Assembly (NCBI GenBank): GCA_021835185.1 | Contig: JAKBQO010000117.1 | Coordinates: 1-5,159 of the forward strand | DNA: 5,159 bases | Reading direction: 5' to 3' | DNA from: Thermoplasmata archaeon | Lineage (GTDB): Archaea; Thermoplasmatota; Thermoplasmata; Thermoplasmatales; Thermoplasmataceae | Part shown: positions 1 to 4,917 of the stretch, one piece after another | Numbering within the stretch: position 1 is the first letter of the stretch | Layout: the number at the start of each line of letters is the position of its first letter | Position numbers and translations under genes: made by a program | The notes under the pieces: generated by a model | The model's input: the letters and a program-made list of their open reading frames with translations, nothing else | Told to the model about the DNA's origin: nothing | Databases searched by the model: none

Positions 1-588
1 ATCTCCACATCTATTTCACTTGGGAGGCCGGATCAGCATGAATCTTTAAGGTCTGTAACATATCCTGTTCCAATGGTAAGTGCCACAGTCAGGGATAATA
101 CCGGGAATATACTGGAAAACGGAACAATAGGAGAGTTATGGATTAATGCCCCATGGCTTCCGGAAAAATACCTTAATAGGCCAGAAAATCATGATTATGA
201 AAACGGGTGGTTCAAGACAGGTGATGTTGGTGAAATGACACCCGATGGTGGAATAAAAATCCTGGACCGTGTGAAGGACGTGGTTAAAAGTGGTGGAGAA
301 TGGATCCCAACGTCGATCATAGAATCCCTGATATCTGAGTTTCCAGGAATAGAAATAGTGGCTGTTACCGCCATAGCTGATGAGAAATGGGGAGAAAGGC
401 CCATTGCATGGGTCAAAGCTTCGGAAGATATTGAAATTGAAGAGATCAGGCAATTTATGGAAACCCACGCATCTAAAGGAAATATTAATAAATGGTGGAT
501 TCCGGTTGAGTTTATTATCATAGAAGAAATGCCTATGACCAGTGTTGGAAAAATAGACAAAGCAAAGCTCAGGGAAATGAAAAAATAA
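1..588 (+). CDS. Acyl-CoA synthetase (AMP-forming), C-terminal part; 5' end outside window
   Basis: This is the C-terminal 195 residues of an ANL-superfamily ligase, which activates a carboxylic acid with ATP and then transfers the acyl group to CoA in the cytoplasm. The frame is open from base 1, so the gene starts upstream; the ATG at 73 is internal. Visible motifs, counted from the window edge: GRP (8-10), GELW (44-47), GWFKTGD with the ribose-binding Asp (69-75), DRVKD followed by KSGGEW (89-101, the hinge into the mobile C-terminal domain), KWGERP (129-134), and TSVGK with the catalytic lysine of the adenylation step at about 184. The KSGGEW and TSVGKIDK forms and the NKWW segment resemble medium/long-chain fatty acyl-CoA synthetases more than acetyl-CoA synthetase. 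The N-terminal ATP-binding loop and acyl pocket are not visible, so chain length cannot be set. Its stop lies 2 bases from the stop of the convergent transporter gene. Family is sure; substrate is inferred. Confidence 0.93.
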   Translation: MSTSISLGRPDQHESLRSVTYPVPMVSATVRDNTGNILENGTIGELWINAPWLPEKYLNRPENHDYENGWFKTGDVGEMTPDGGIKILDRVKDVVKSGGEWIPTSIIESLISEFPGIEIVAVTAIADEKWGERPIAWVKASEDIEIEEIRQFMETHASKGNINKWWIPVEFIIIEEMPMTSVGKIDKAKLREMKK

Positions 589-590
589 TT

Positions 591-1754
591 TCAAAATGTT
601 AATTTTATAAATGGAATTATAAGTGTAATAATTGAAATTGCGGCAACAGCAGTGAATGCCAGAGCAAAATTTCCATATATTGAGAACATGAATCCCATAA
701 GGAGGGGGGAAACCGTACCGCCTACCTGTGAACTGAAATTCAGTATGCTGCTGGATGAGGCAAGATTGGCATCACTCCCGCTAAAGTCAGATGCCATTCC
801 CATTGAAGGGCCTGCATAGAGACCATAAAACATTCCGGACAGGAATGATATAATAAAAATAGCAGAAACAGGAGCGTAGTTTATATAAATTATTGTAACT
901 GCAAGGGCGACTACTGGCAATACAGATACTATGGATTTTCCATGCTTCATCCTTCTTGAGATCATCCCGCCCAGGGGAGATGTGATAATTCCACCTGCGG
1001 CAGGAATCCACGCATATAAGTATGCGCTGGAATATGGCACAATATGGTCGAATACAATAAATGTGGTGAAAAGTGTTATAAATCCTATATATAAAAACCC
1101 TGCAGAAAATCTAATCATGGCTACATAAATTATCTTTCTATCAATTTTTCCATGCTTTGCCAGTTTATTATGTTCCGGCTCCCTTAAAAATACAATGTTC
1201 AGTATTGTTGCAATAATAAGTATTGACAGAATAACAATGAATGCAAAACGGAAACCTATAGAAAGTGTGCGGAGTATAAGGTATTCCCCCAGTGATGCTC
1301 CTATAAAAAATCCCGTCTGGTATATTCCTACAAAGGTTGCCCTGCTGGATTGTGGAAGCCATTTCTGTATAACTGAAGTGTCAGAAAGGTATACTGTTGC
1401 AGAGAAGCTTCCAAGCAATATCTGTATAATGAAAATGCCTGTATAGGAGTCTATAAAAAAGTAGAATAATGAAAATGACAGAACCATCAAAATAAATGAT
1501 ATTTTAGCGACCTTTGATACACCCACACGGTCCGAAATCATTCCGGCAGGAATCTGGAATACCGTGTAACCAAGCCAGTATGCAGTTATCAGTAAGGAAC
1601 CAAGATATACAGATATATTAAGGGATGATACCAGCAGGGGTATAAGTACAGGAATAAAAAATCGCAATGTTGAATTCATTGAAAATGACATTATTGATGA
1701 GCCAAGAATTCCGCTGTAATGCCTGTTATTTCCACCAGTGATATTGAATGCCAT
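591..1754 (-). CDS. MFS transporter, 12 transmembrane helices, substrate unknown
   Basis: A 387-residue Major Facilitator Superfamily secondary transporter of the cytoplasmic membrane. Hydrophobic segments lie at about 14-41, 50-72, 84-101, 104-124, 140-162, 168-190, 209-235, 244-265, 274-292, 296-318, 333-358 and 362-384, the 6+6 layout of the family, with a hydrophilic central loop near 191-208. MFS motif A is clear between helices 2 and 3 (GMISDRVGVSKV, 71-82) and has a degenerate copy between helices 8 and 9 (GGMISRRMKHGK, 262-273). The length is normal and no frameshift is seen. The ATG at 1754 is preferred because the next Met (residue 22) would cut helix 1 in half. The neighbouring acyl-CoA synthetase is on the other strand, so context gives no firm substrate. 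The RATFVGIYQTG segment before helix 5 recalls anion or organic-acid porters, but this is only a resemblance. Confidence 0.93.
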   Translation of the reverse strand: MAFNITGGNNRHYSGILGSSIMSFSMNSTLRFFIPVLIPLLVSSLNISVYLGSLLITAYWLGYTVFQIPAGMISDRVGVSKVAKISFILMVLSFSLFYFFIDSYTGIFIIQILLGSFSATVYLSDTSVIQKWLPQSSRATFVGIYQTGFFIGASLGEYLILRTLSIGFRFAFIVILSILIIATILNIVFLREPEHNKLAKHGKIDRKIIYVAMIRFSAGFLYIGFITLFTTFIVFDHIVPYSSAYLYAWIPAAGGIITSPLGGMISRRMKHGKSIVSVLPVVALAVTIIYINYAPVSAIFIISFLSGMFYGLYAGPSMGMASDFSGSDANLASSSSILNFSSQVGGTVSPLLMGFMFSIYGNFALAFTAVAAISIITLIIPFIKLTF

Positions 1755-1779
1755 CTCGTTTGTAATTTATAAACACTAA

Positions 1780-1790
1780 TTAATATTTTA
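1780..1790 (-). promoter_or_regulatory. Possible TATA box of the MFS transporter gene
   Basis: On the minus strand an AT-only element (TAAAATATTAA) is centred about 31 bases before the ATG at 1754, roughly right for a short-leader or leaderless archaeal transcript. A better match to the consensus, TTTATAAA (minus strand, 1773 to 1766), lies only about 15 bases before the ATG and would place transcription start inside the gene. Which box is used cannot be decided from sequence. Confidence 0.35.
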
Positions 1791-1859
1791 CCAATAAACG
1801 GCAATCCTGACCCGCCTGCAGGAGTGAAAATATGCCCATAAAAGGTTTTATGTTCCACT

Positions 1860-1873
1860 GGAAATTATTAATT
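1860..1873 (+). promoter_or_regulatory. Probable BRE/TATA promoter of the MBL-fold hydrolase gene
   Basis: A purine-rich GGAAA followed by TTATTAATT is centred about 27 bases before the ATG at 1896. This is the archaeal BRE plus TATA arrangement for a transcript starting at or next to the start codon. No ribosome binding site precedes the ATG, which fits leaderless translation. A second AT element at 1880-1887 is too close to the ATG to serve this gene. Confidence 0.5.
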
Positions 1874-1895
1874 AGACAGTTTATAATGAGCTATA

Positions 1896-2864
1896 ATGAA
1901 TTCTATTCAGAAAATAGAGGTCCCCATAGAGATCAGGGCACTGAAAACTGCCAATGTATACAGTATTAATGGAGATTATAACTACATTGTTGATACCGGC
2001 ATGTCCGAAAATGGATACAGGCAGATTGCGAATACTATTGACCTTTCACGTATAGATATGTGTATAATTTCACATCTGCATATAGACCATATAGGCGGGG
2101 CCCTTTATCTGGAAAAAAATCATAACATACCTGTATATATATCAAAAAATGACTATGATACAATTAAAAATATGGTAGACAACAGGCAGGAATATTTCAG
2201 TGAATACAGAAATTTAATGATATCTAATGGTGTGCCAGAAGAGTTATTCAGTAATATAACAGAAGGAAATCCTGTCATGAAATTTATGGACTATTATGCA
2301 TCATTGAACCTGAACATAATAGGCAATATGGCTATGAAAGATACAGATATCATAGATGTCCCAGGGCACTCGCCCGGTTCTGTTGCTATATACCTGAAAG
2401 ATATCCGTGCAATGGTTACAGGCGACCATGTACTTAAAAATATATCTCCAAATATTAGTGTTTACAGAAATAATGTAGACTACCTTGGAATGTATATTGA
2501 AAGCCTCAAAAAAATTCAAAATTATGATACTGAAATTGCATATCCGGGGCATAGGGACACTTTTACCAATTTTGCAGAGAGGATTGATCAGATCATCCAG
2601 CATCACGAAAAGAGGATGTATAAAATATCCTTAGAATTAAACACCTGGAAAAATGCCTTTGAGCTAGCATCCTCCATAGCATGGAGCAGGGGGCGCAAAA
2701 TGGATGATATGAACAACATGGAGAAAAATTTTGCTATACTTGAAACCGTTGCGCATCTGGTACATATGGAAAGAACAGGCAAGATAGATTCAAAATATTC
2801 CGGAGAAACGATTTTATACCATTCTATTGCCGGGCAATTTCCACCAAACCAACAGGTGGATTAA
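1896..2864 (+). CDS. Metallo-beta-lactamase-fold hydrolase with C-terminal winged-helix-like region
   Basis: A 322-residue soluble metallo-hydrolase. The full MBL metal site is visible: HLHIDH gives His60, His62, Asp64 and His65; GHSPGS gives His158; GDH gives Asp177; PGH gives His219. The core spans about 1-225, opening with short beta strands and the VDTG turn (32-35). Residues about 228-297 (HHEKRMYKISLEL to ILETVAHLVHMERTGKI) look like the small winged-helix tail found on LACTB2-like and related MBL proteins, which hydrolyse thioesters, lactones or RNA. The sequence does not say which substrate applies here. No signal peptide or membrane segment is seen. The ATG at 1896 is supported by an in-frame TGA at 1887-1889 and a well-placed TATA-like box. 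The gene is divergent from the MFS transporter and stands alone. A glyoxalase-II-type enzyme is less likely because of the C-terminal tail. Confidence 0.93.
   Translation: MNSIQKIEVPIEIRALKTANVYSINGDYNYIVDTGMSENGYRQIANTIDLSRIDMCIISHLHIDHIGGALYLEKNHNIPVYISKNDYDTIKNMVDNRQEYFSEYRNLMISNGVPEELFSNITEGNPVMKFMDYYASLNLNIIGNMAMKDTDIIDVPGHSPGSVAIYLKDIRAMVTGDHVLKNISPNISVYRNNVDYLGMYIESLKKIQNYDTEIAYPGHRDTFTNFAERIDQIIQHHEKRMYKISLELNTWKNAFELASSIAWSRGRKMDDMNNMEKNFAILETVAHLVHMERTGKIDSKYSGETILYHSIAGQFPPNQQVD
2840..2860 (+). other. Small inverted repeat at the 3' end of the MBL gene
   Basis: TCCACC (2840-2845) and GGTGGA (2855-2860) can form a 6-bp stem with a 9-base loop just before the TAA. No T-run follows directly, so this is not a classical terminator. 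It could stabilise the mRNA end or be chance within coding sequence. Confidence 0.25.
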
Positions 2865-2940
2865 CCCCGTATAGTTTAATCCATATATATGCCAGGAATC
2901 ATCATAATTCGAAGGCATTGGAATAGCAGGAGATTATTAT

Positions 2941-2958
2941 TAATTATAGAATATGTTT
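2941..2958 (+). repeat. Direct repeat copy 1 (18 bases)
   Basis: TAATTATAGAATATGTTT matches the copy at 3085-3102 in 17 of 18 positions. The starts are 144 bases apart. It is low-complexity AT sequence, so chance is possible, but both copies lie in the spacer ahead of one gene. Confidence 0.4.
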
Positions 2959-3084
2959 ATATATCTGTAATTCCAGTTTAATTCAAATTGCTACTATAAT
3001 CCGTGCAACGTCGCAATTCATAAAGATAAATTACACAGTAAAATTTTTATCTGCTATATCCAGCACATTATCCAGTTATCTCTA

Positions 3085-3102
3085 TAATTATAAAATATGT
3101 TT
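3085..3102 (+). repeat. Direct repeat copy 2 (18 bases)
   Basis: TAATTATAAAATATGTTT differs from the copy at 2941-2958 at one position. It lies 66-83 bases before the ATG at 3168, a place where an upstream regulator site could act. Confidence 0.4.
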
Positions 3103-3134
3103 CGTAAATTTCATATTTATGAATTATGTGTAAC

Positions 3135-3156
3135 AAAAAATTTTTTATGTTTTAAA
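3135..3156 (+). promoter_or_regulatory. A6T6 tract and likely TATA region of the small helical protein gene
   Basis: A perfect AAAAAATTTTTT palindrome (3135-3146) runs into TTTTTTATG (3141-3149), centred about 24 bases before the ATG at 3168. A second AT element, TTTTAAA (3150-3156), is about 24 bases before the alternative in-frame ATG at 3177. Such A-tracts bend DNA. The promoter therefore does not settle which start codon is used. Confidence 0.4.
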
Positions 3157-3167
3157 GTTATTATAAA

Positions 3168-3533
3168 ATGATAAAAATGGAAGATATAGTGACAATTGCA
3201 AAAATGGATAGTGAAAAGAGAAAAGAAACAATGATGAAATTATTCAGTGATATGTTTAAAGAAGACGATTCCAAAAAGGTAGAAATGATGAAAAATTTAA
3301 TCACAGCTATGAACAAGACGGATGATGCCACATATATAGGGCTTTGCACCACAAATATCAGCATTGCATCCGGCATGGAGGACGACGAGTTGAAAGCATT
3401 TGTGGCTTTAAGAATGAAAGCAAATTCAGAACTCCCGGCTGATATTAGAACAAGGGATCTAAATATGATCCAGTCTGCAATGGGTAAGGTACCCTCATCT
3501 GTCTCTCAAAGACTTGCTAAATTTATGGCATAA
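3168..3533 (+). CDS. Unrecognised small methionine-rich protein built of ~19-residue helical units
   Basis: I do not recognise this 121-residue protein. It is soluble, charged and predicted mostly helical, with no membrane segment or signal peptide, one cysteine (Cys60) and 14 methionines. From residue 14 it divides into units of 19-20 residues, each opening with an Asp: 14-33, 34-52, 53-72, 73-91, 92-110, and a shortened last unit from Ser111. Each unit looks like an amphipathic helix with Met/Leu/Ile in the middle and a polar or Pro-containing turn at the end, suggesting a stacked helical-repeat fold, perhaps for protein binding. This fold is inferred. The ATG at 3168 has an in-frame TAA at 3153-3155 upstream; the ATG at 3177 (residue 4) is an equally possible start. 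The gene ends in tandem TAA TAA with a T-run terminator 12 bases later, so it is probably monocistronic. It is a real gene by its balanced composition and flanking signals. Confidence 0.8.
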   Translation: MIKMEDIVTIAKMDSEKRKETMMKLFSDMFKEDDSKKVEMMKNLITAMNKTDDATYIGLCTTNISIASGMEDDELKAFVALRMKANSELPADIRTRDLNMIQSAMGKVPSSVSQRLAKFMA

Positions 3534-3544
3534 TAAGCCAGCAA

Positions 3545-3551
3545 TTTTTTT
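3545..3551 (+). terminator. T-run terminator after the small helical protein gene
   Basis: Seven consecutive T residues begin 12 bases after the TAA at 3531-3533. Short T-runs on the non-template strand are the usual archaeal transcription end signal. No strong hairpin precedes it. Confidence 0.55.
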
Positions 3552-3641
3552 ATATATTTGCTATCATTTTATAATATTGCTCTGGACCTGCCATATAATA
3601 CAGAAATTAGATCACTTCTTTATAATATTGATTTTGGTTAT

Positions 3642-3749
3642 CCGGCCGGTCTCCATGCATTTATCCTCATAAATCGGTGCATAAAAATTATATTTCTGCC
3701 GCACCATTAATTTTAAAGATGGAGAGGAATACAAAATAATTATTTTTCA
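3642..3749 (+). ncRNA. Weak candidate structured RNA with a three-way-junction-like fold
   Basis: No protein gene fits here. Three mutually compatible helices can be drawn: TCTCCAT (3650-3656) with ATGGAGA (3719-3725), TTTAT (3660-3664) with ATAAA (3669-3673) around a CCTC loop, and GGTGC (3676-3680) with GCACC (3701-3705). An alternative longer hairpin pairs ATGCA (3655-3659) with TGCAT (3678-3682). A TATA-like element (CTTTATAATA, 3617-3626) is about 26 bases before the G+C-rich start (CCGGCCGG, 3642-3649), and a T5 run lies at 3743-3747. Limits are guesses. Helices of this length can arise by chance, so confidence is low. Confidence 0.22.
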
Positions 3750-3812
3750 AACTTTATATAATTGTAACAGTAATTTCCAAAACATTTAAAAGCTGTAATT
3801 AATAGAGATATG

Positions 3813-3824
3813 TCTTATAAATAA
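3813..3824 (+). promoter_or_regulatory. Probable TATA box for the candidate structured RNA
   Basis: CTTATAAATA is a good archaeal TATA match. Transcription starting about 25-26 bases downstream would begin near 3845, just ahead of the G+C-rich structured island and with no protein gene following on this strand. Confidence 0.45.
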
Positions 3825-3844
3825 GTATATACGATTTATGAATA

Positions 3845-4020
3845 TATATGACGACGTAAGACTATAGGCAACCCGGCCTTTAATGGGCTCCGGATATAGC
3901 ATATTGCGTGTCACATTGCAATGACCATCCGATCAGGGGCTGGGCTTCGAATTCCCCGTGGGTCAGGAAATTATGAAACGTGATTAATATCCGTTAAACC
4001 GGGGAAAAGTTTTAAATTGT
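3845..4020 (+). ncRNA. Candidate structured non-coding RNA, family not recognised
   Basis: A G+C-rich island in very AT-rich surroundings: by hand count 58 of 110 bases in 3851-3960 are G or C. Compatible helices include TGACC/GGTCA (3922-3926 with 3961-3965), directly stacked on CAGGGG/CCCC-G-TG (3934-3939 with 3954-3960, one bulged G), and the long-range 7-bp CGGATAT/ATATCCG (3891-3897 with 3987-3993). The 5' part can form AGGC/GCCT (3866-3869 with 3876-3879), whose loop can pair with TGGG at 3884-3887 as a pseudoknot. A TATA box lies upstream and T-runs follow at 4009-4023. The genes on both sides point towards it, so it is not a leader or UTR of a neighbour on the plus strand. It lacks the hallmark sequences of tRNA, 5S rRNA, RNase P RNA, SRP RNA and TPP or fluoride riboswitches. 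The exact ends, and even the strand, are inferred. Confidence 0.5.
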
Positions 4021-4023
4021 TTT
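4009..4023 (+). terminator. T-run end signal after the candidate RNA
   Basis: Two T4 runs (4010-4013 and 4020-4023) follow the G+C-rich CCGGGGAA segment (3999-4006). They could end the upstream RNA on the plus strand. The first run is short, so termination may be gradual. Confidence 0.35.
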
Positions 4024-4030
4024 AAGAATT

Positions 4031-4037
4031 AAAAAAA
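4031..4037 (-). terminator. T-run terminator of the DUF302 gene
   Basis: Seven A residues on the plus strand give a T7 run on the minus strand, starting about 11 bases after the TAA of the DUF302 gene. This is the typical place and form of an archaeal terminator. Confidence 0.5.
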
Positions 4038-4047
4038 TATTGCTGGA

Positions 4048-4425
4048 TTAAATTACCTGCTCTACTATTTGCTTATATAACATTTTCAGTTTTTCAATTG
4101 CATCCGTGGATTCACGTATTGCATATACTTTCAAAAATTCTTCCGGGTCTTTATACAGGATATAAACATCGCTATTTGTTGAATAGATTAATAATTTCGA
4201 TGGGAGCTCTATGCCGATTTCGGGGTTTTCTTTCATCAATAATGTGCCTACCACCGGAGAACCAAATAATATTAAAGTTTCATTTTGCATTTCTAATCCT
4301 GCGTTATCAGCATTTTTTCTGTGGTCTACTATAGAGAATACCGTTATACCCTTCGATTTAATGAAATCAGTGGCTAGTTTCACAGTCTCTTCGAATGTGT
4401 GTACACTTTTGTATTTTAGAAACAT
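4048..4425 (-). CDS. DUF302 family protein
   Basis: A 125-residue protein matching the DUF302 family over nearly its whole length. Family hallmarks are visible in order: THTFEETV-like start (HTFEETVKLATDFIKSKG, 9-26), the VDHRKNA segment (33-39, family form IDHxxNA) with His35, LILFGSPVVGT (51-61, family form FGNPxxGT), LPSKLLIY (74-81), and YKDPEEF (91-97). Structures of the family are small alpha/beta folds; its biochemical role is not established, and nothing here adds a catalytic site. There is no signal peptide or membrane helix, so it is probably cytoplasmic. The ATG at 4425 is supported by a TATA box 24-25 bases before it on the minus strand, implying a leaderless transcript. It is divergent from the Rieske protein gene with a 114-base shared spacer, so shared control is possible but unproven. 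Confidence 0.9.
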   Translation of the reverse strand: MFLKYKSVHTFEETVKLATDFIKSKGITVFSIVDHRKNADNAGLEMQNETLILFGSPVVGTLLMKENPEIGIELPSKLLIYSTNSDVYILYKDPEEFLKVYAIRESTDAIEKLKMLYKQIVEQVI

Positions 4426-4445
4426 AAGGTATTATTATTAATAGG

Positions 4446-4456
4446 TATAAATATTT
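4446..4456 (-). promoter_or_regulatory. TATA box of the DUF302 gene
   Basis: On the minus strand ATTTATAC lies centred about 24-25 bases before the A of the ATG at 4425. This fits leaderless initiation at the start codon. No ribosome binding site is seen. Confidence 0.55.
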
Positions 4457-4506
4457 ATTTGAATTATTGCGCAGAATACATATTTTATTCCCGCTATAGA
4501 AGCCAT

Positions 4507-4519
4507 AAAAATATAAATT
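4507..4519 (+). promoter_or_regulatory. TATA box of the Rieske protein gene
   Basis: AAAATATAAATT is centred about 26 bases before the ATG at 4540, placing the transcript start at the start codon. No Shine-Dalgarno sequence precedes the ATG. It is separated by about 50 bases from the divergent DUF302 box. Confidence 0.55.
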
Positions 4520-4539
4520 ATATTAATGCATATTGAACT

Positions 4540-4875
4540 ATGACATGGAGAAAAATATTGGGAATAAAAGCTCTGGAAAACTCAGGCAACCATGTGTCAA
4601 TTAATCTTGGAGATGGCAAAGTAGTTTTCATAACAAAGCAAAATGGAAAGCTGTACGGTATCAATGGAATATGTTCCCACCTTAAATGTATTCTCGGCAA
4701 TGTGTCTGAAGATGGCAAACATGTTGTATGCCCATGCCACAATGCAAAGTTTGAACTGGACACCGGAAAAATGGTTGAGCCTCCGTTTATAGCACCCCAG
4801 ACCCCGATGGAAAAATACACACTGGAAACATACAATCTGAGGGAAGAGGGCAACTTTATTGAAATTGAAGAGTAA
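4540..4875 (+). CDS. Small soluble Rieske [2Fe-2S] protein (Rieske ferredoxin type)
   Basis: A 111-residue Rieske iron-sulfur protein. The cluster ligands are Cys45 and His47 (CSH) and Cys64 and His67 (CPCH), with 16 residues between His47 and Cys64, the family spacing. Strand-rich sequence surrounds the cluster loops, as in the Rieske fold. There is no N-terminal membrane helix or Tat signal and no dioxygenase catalytic domain, so it is probably a cytoplasmic electron carrier. Two further cysteines, Cys50 in CSHLKC and Cys66 in CPCH, match the disulfide pair of bc1/b6f-type Rieske proteins, which most Rieske ferredoxins lack. The Gly-Ser usual after CPCH in high-potential proteins is Asn-Ala here. 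The partner is not encoded nearby: DUF302 is divergent upstream and a crotonase end converges downstream. The ATG at 4540 has a TATA box 26 bases upstream. The family is certain; partner and potential are unknown. Confidence 0.94.
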   Translation: MTWRKILGIKALENSGNHVSINLGDGKVVFITKQNGKLYGINGICSHLKCILGNVSEDGKHVVCPCHNAKFELDTGKMVEPPFIAPQTPMEKYTLETYNLREEGNFIEIEE

Positions 4876-4917
4876 CCATATACCAGAAAAGTATCAGATA
4901 AACAATGAAAATTAAAA

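Larger units (their letters stand above)
2865..3167. other. AT-rich intergenic region without a credible gene
   Basis: This 303-base stretch follows the MBL gene and precedes the small helical protein gene. Only very short open frames occur on either strand. It holds a near-perfect 18-base direct repeat (2941-2958 and 3085-3102), a TATA-like TTTATATAT at 2956-2964 with no recognisable gene behind it, an imperfect inverted repeat (AGATAAATT near 3025 and AATTTTTATCT near 3042), and an A6T6 tract at 3135-3146 next to the downstream promoter. It may be a long regulatory region for the downstream gene. Confidence 0.6.

Noticed and set aside
136..594. Long open frames on the minus strand opposite the acyl-CoA synthetase.
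   Set aside because: They are shadows of a gene with clear family motifs, and their products have no coherent domain.
1766..1773. A perfect TTTATAAA on the minus strand ahead of the MFS gene as its main promoter.
   Set aside because: It would start transcription inside the gene and force use of Met22, which would cut the first membrane helix; kept only as an alternative.
1832..1969. A 45-codon open frame with a GGAG sequence about 7 bases ahead, overlapping the start of the MBL gene in another frame.
   Set aside because: It overlaps a certain gene, its product resembles nothing, and the neighbouring genes do not use Shine-Dalgarno starts.
3866..3882. GGCAACCCGGCC resembles the 3' conserved AACCCGGCUUA block of RNase P RNA.
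   Set aside because: The other conserved blocks, including GGAAAGTCC near the 5' end, are missing and the island is too short for an archaeal RNase P RNA.
3898..3909. AGCATATTGCG recalls the 3' part of archaeal 5S rRNA, and GGTCAGG at 3961 recalls SRP RNA.
   Set aside because: The CCGAAC loop of 5S rRNA and the GGAAG/AGCAGCC signature of SRP RNA are absent; these are short chance matches.
3943..3957. TTCGAAT flanked by GGG and CCC looks like a tRNA T-arm.
   Set aside because: The bases closing the 7-base loop are C and T rather than the G-C pair of real T-arms, and no acceptor, D-arm or anticodon arm fits around it on either strand.
4098..4441. Plus-strand open frames opposite the DUF302 gene, and a minus-strand frame opposite the Rieske gene.
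   Set aside because: The opposite strands encode clear DUF302 and Rieske proteins, so these frames are by-products of their codons.
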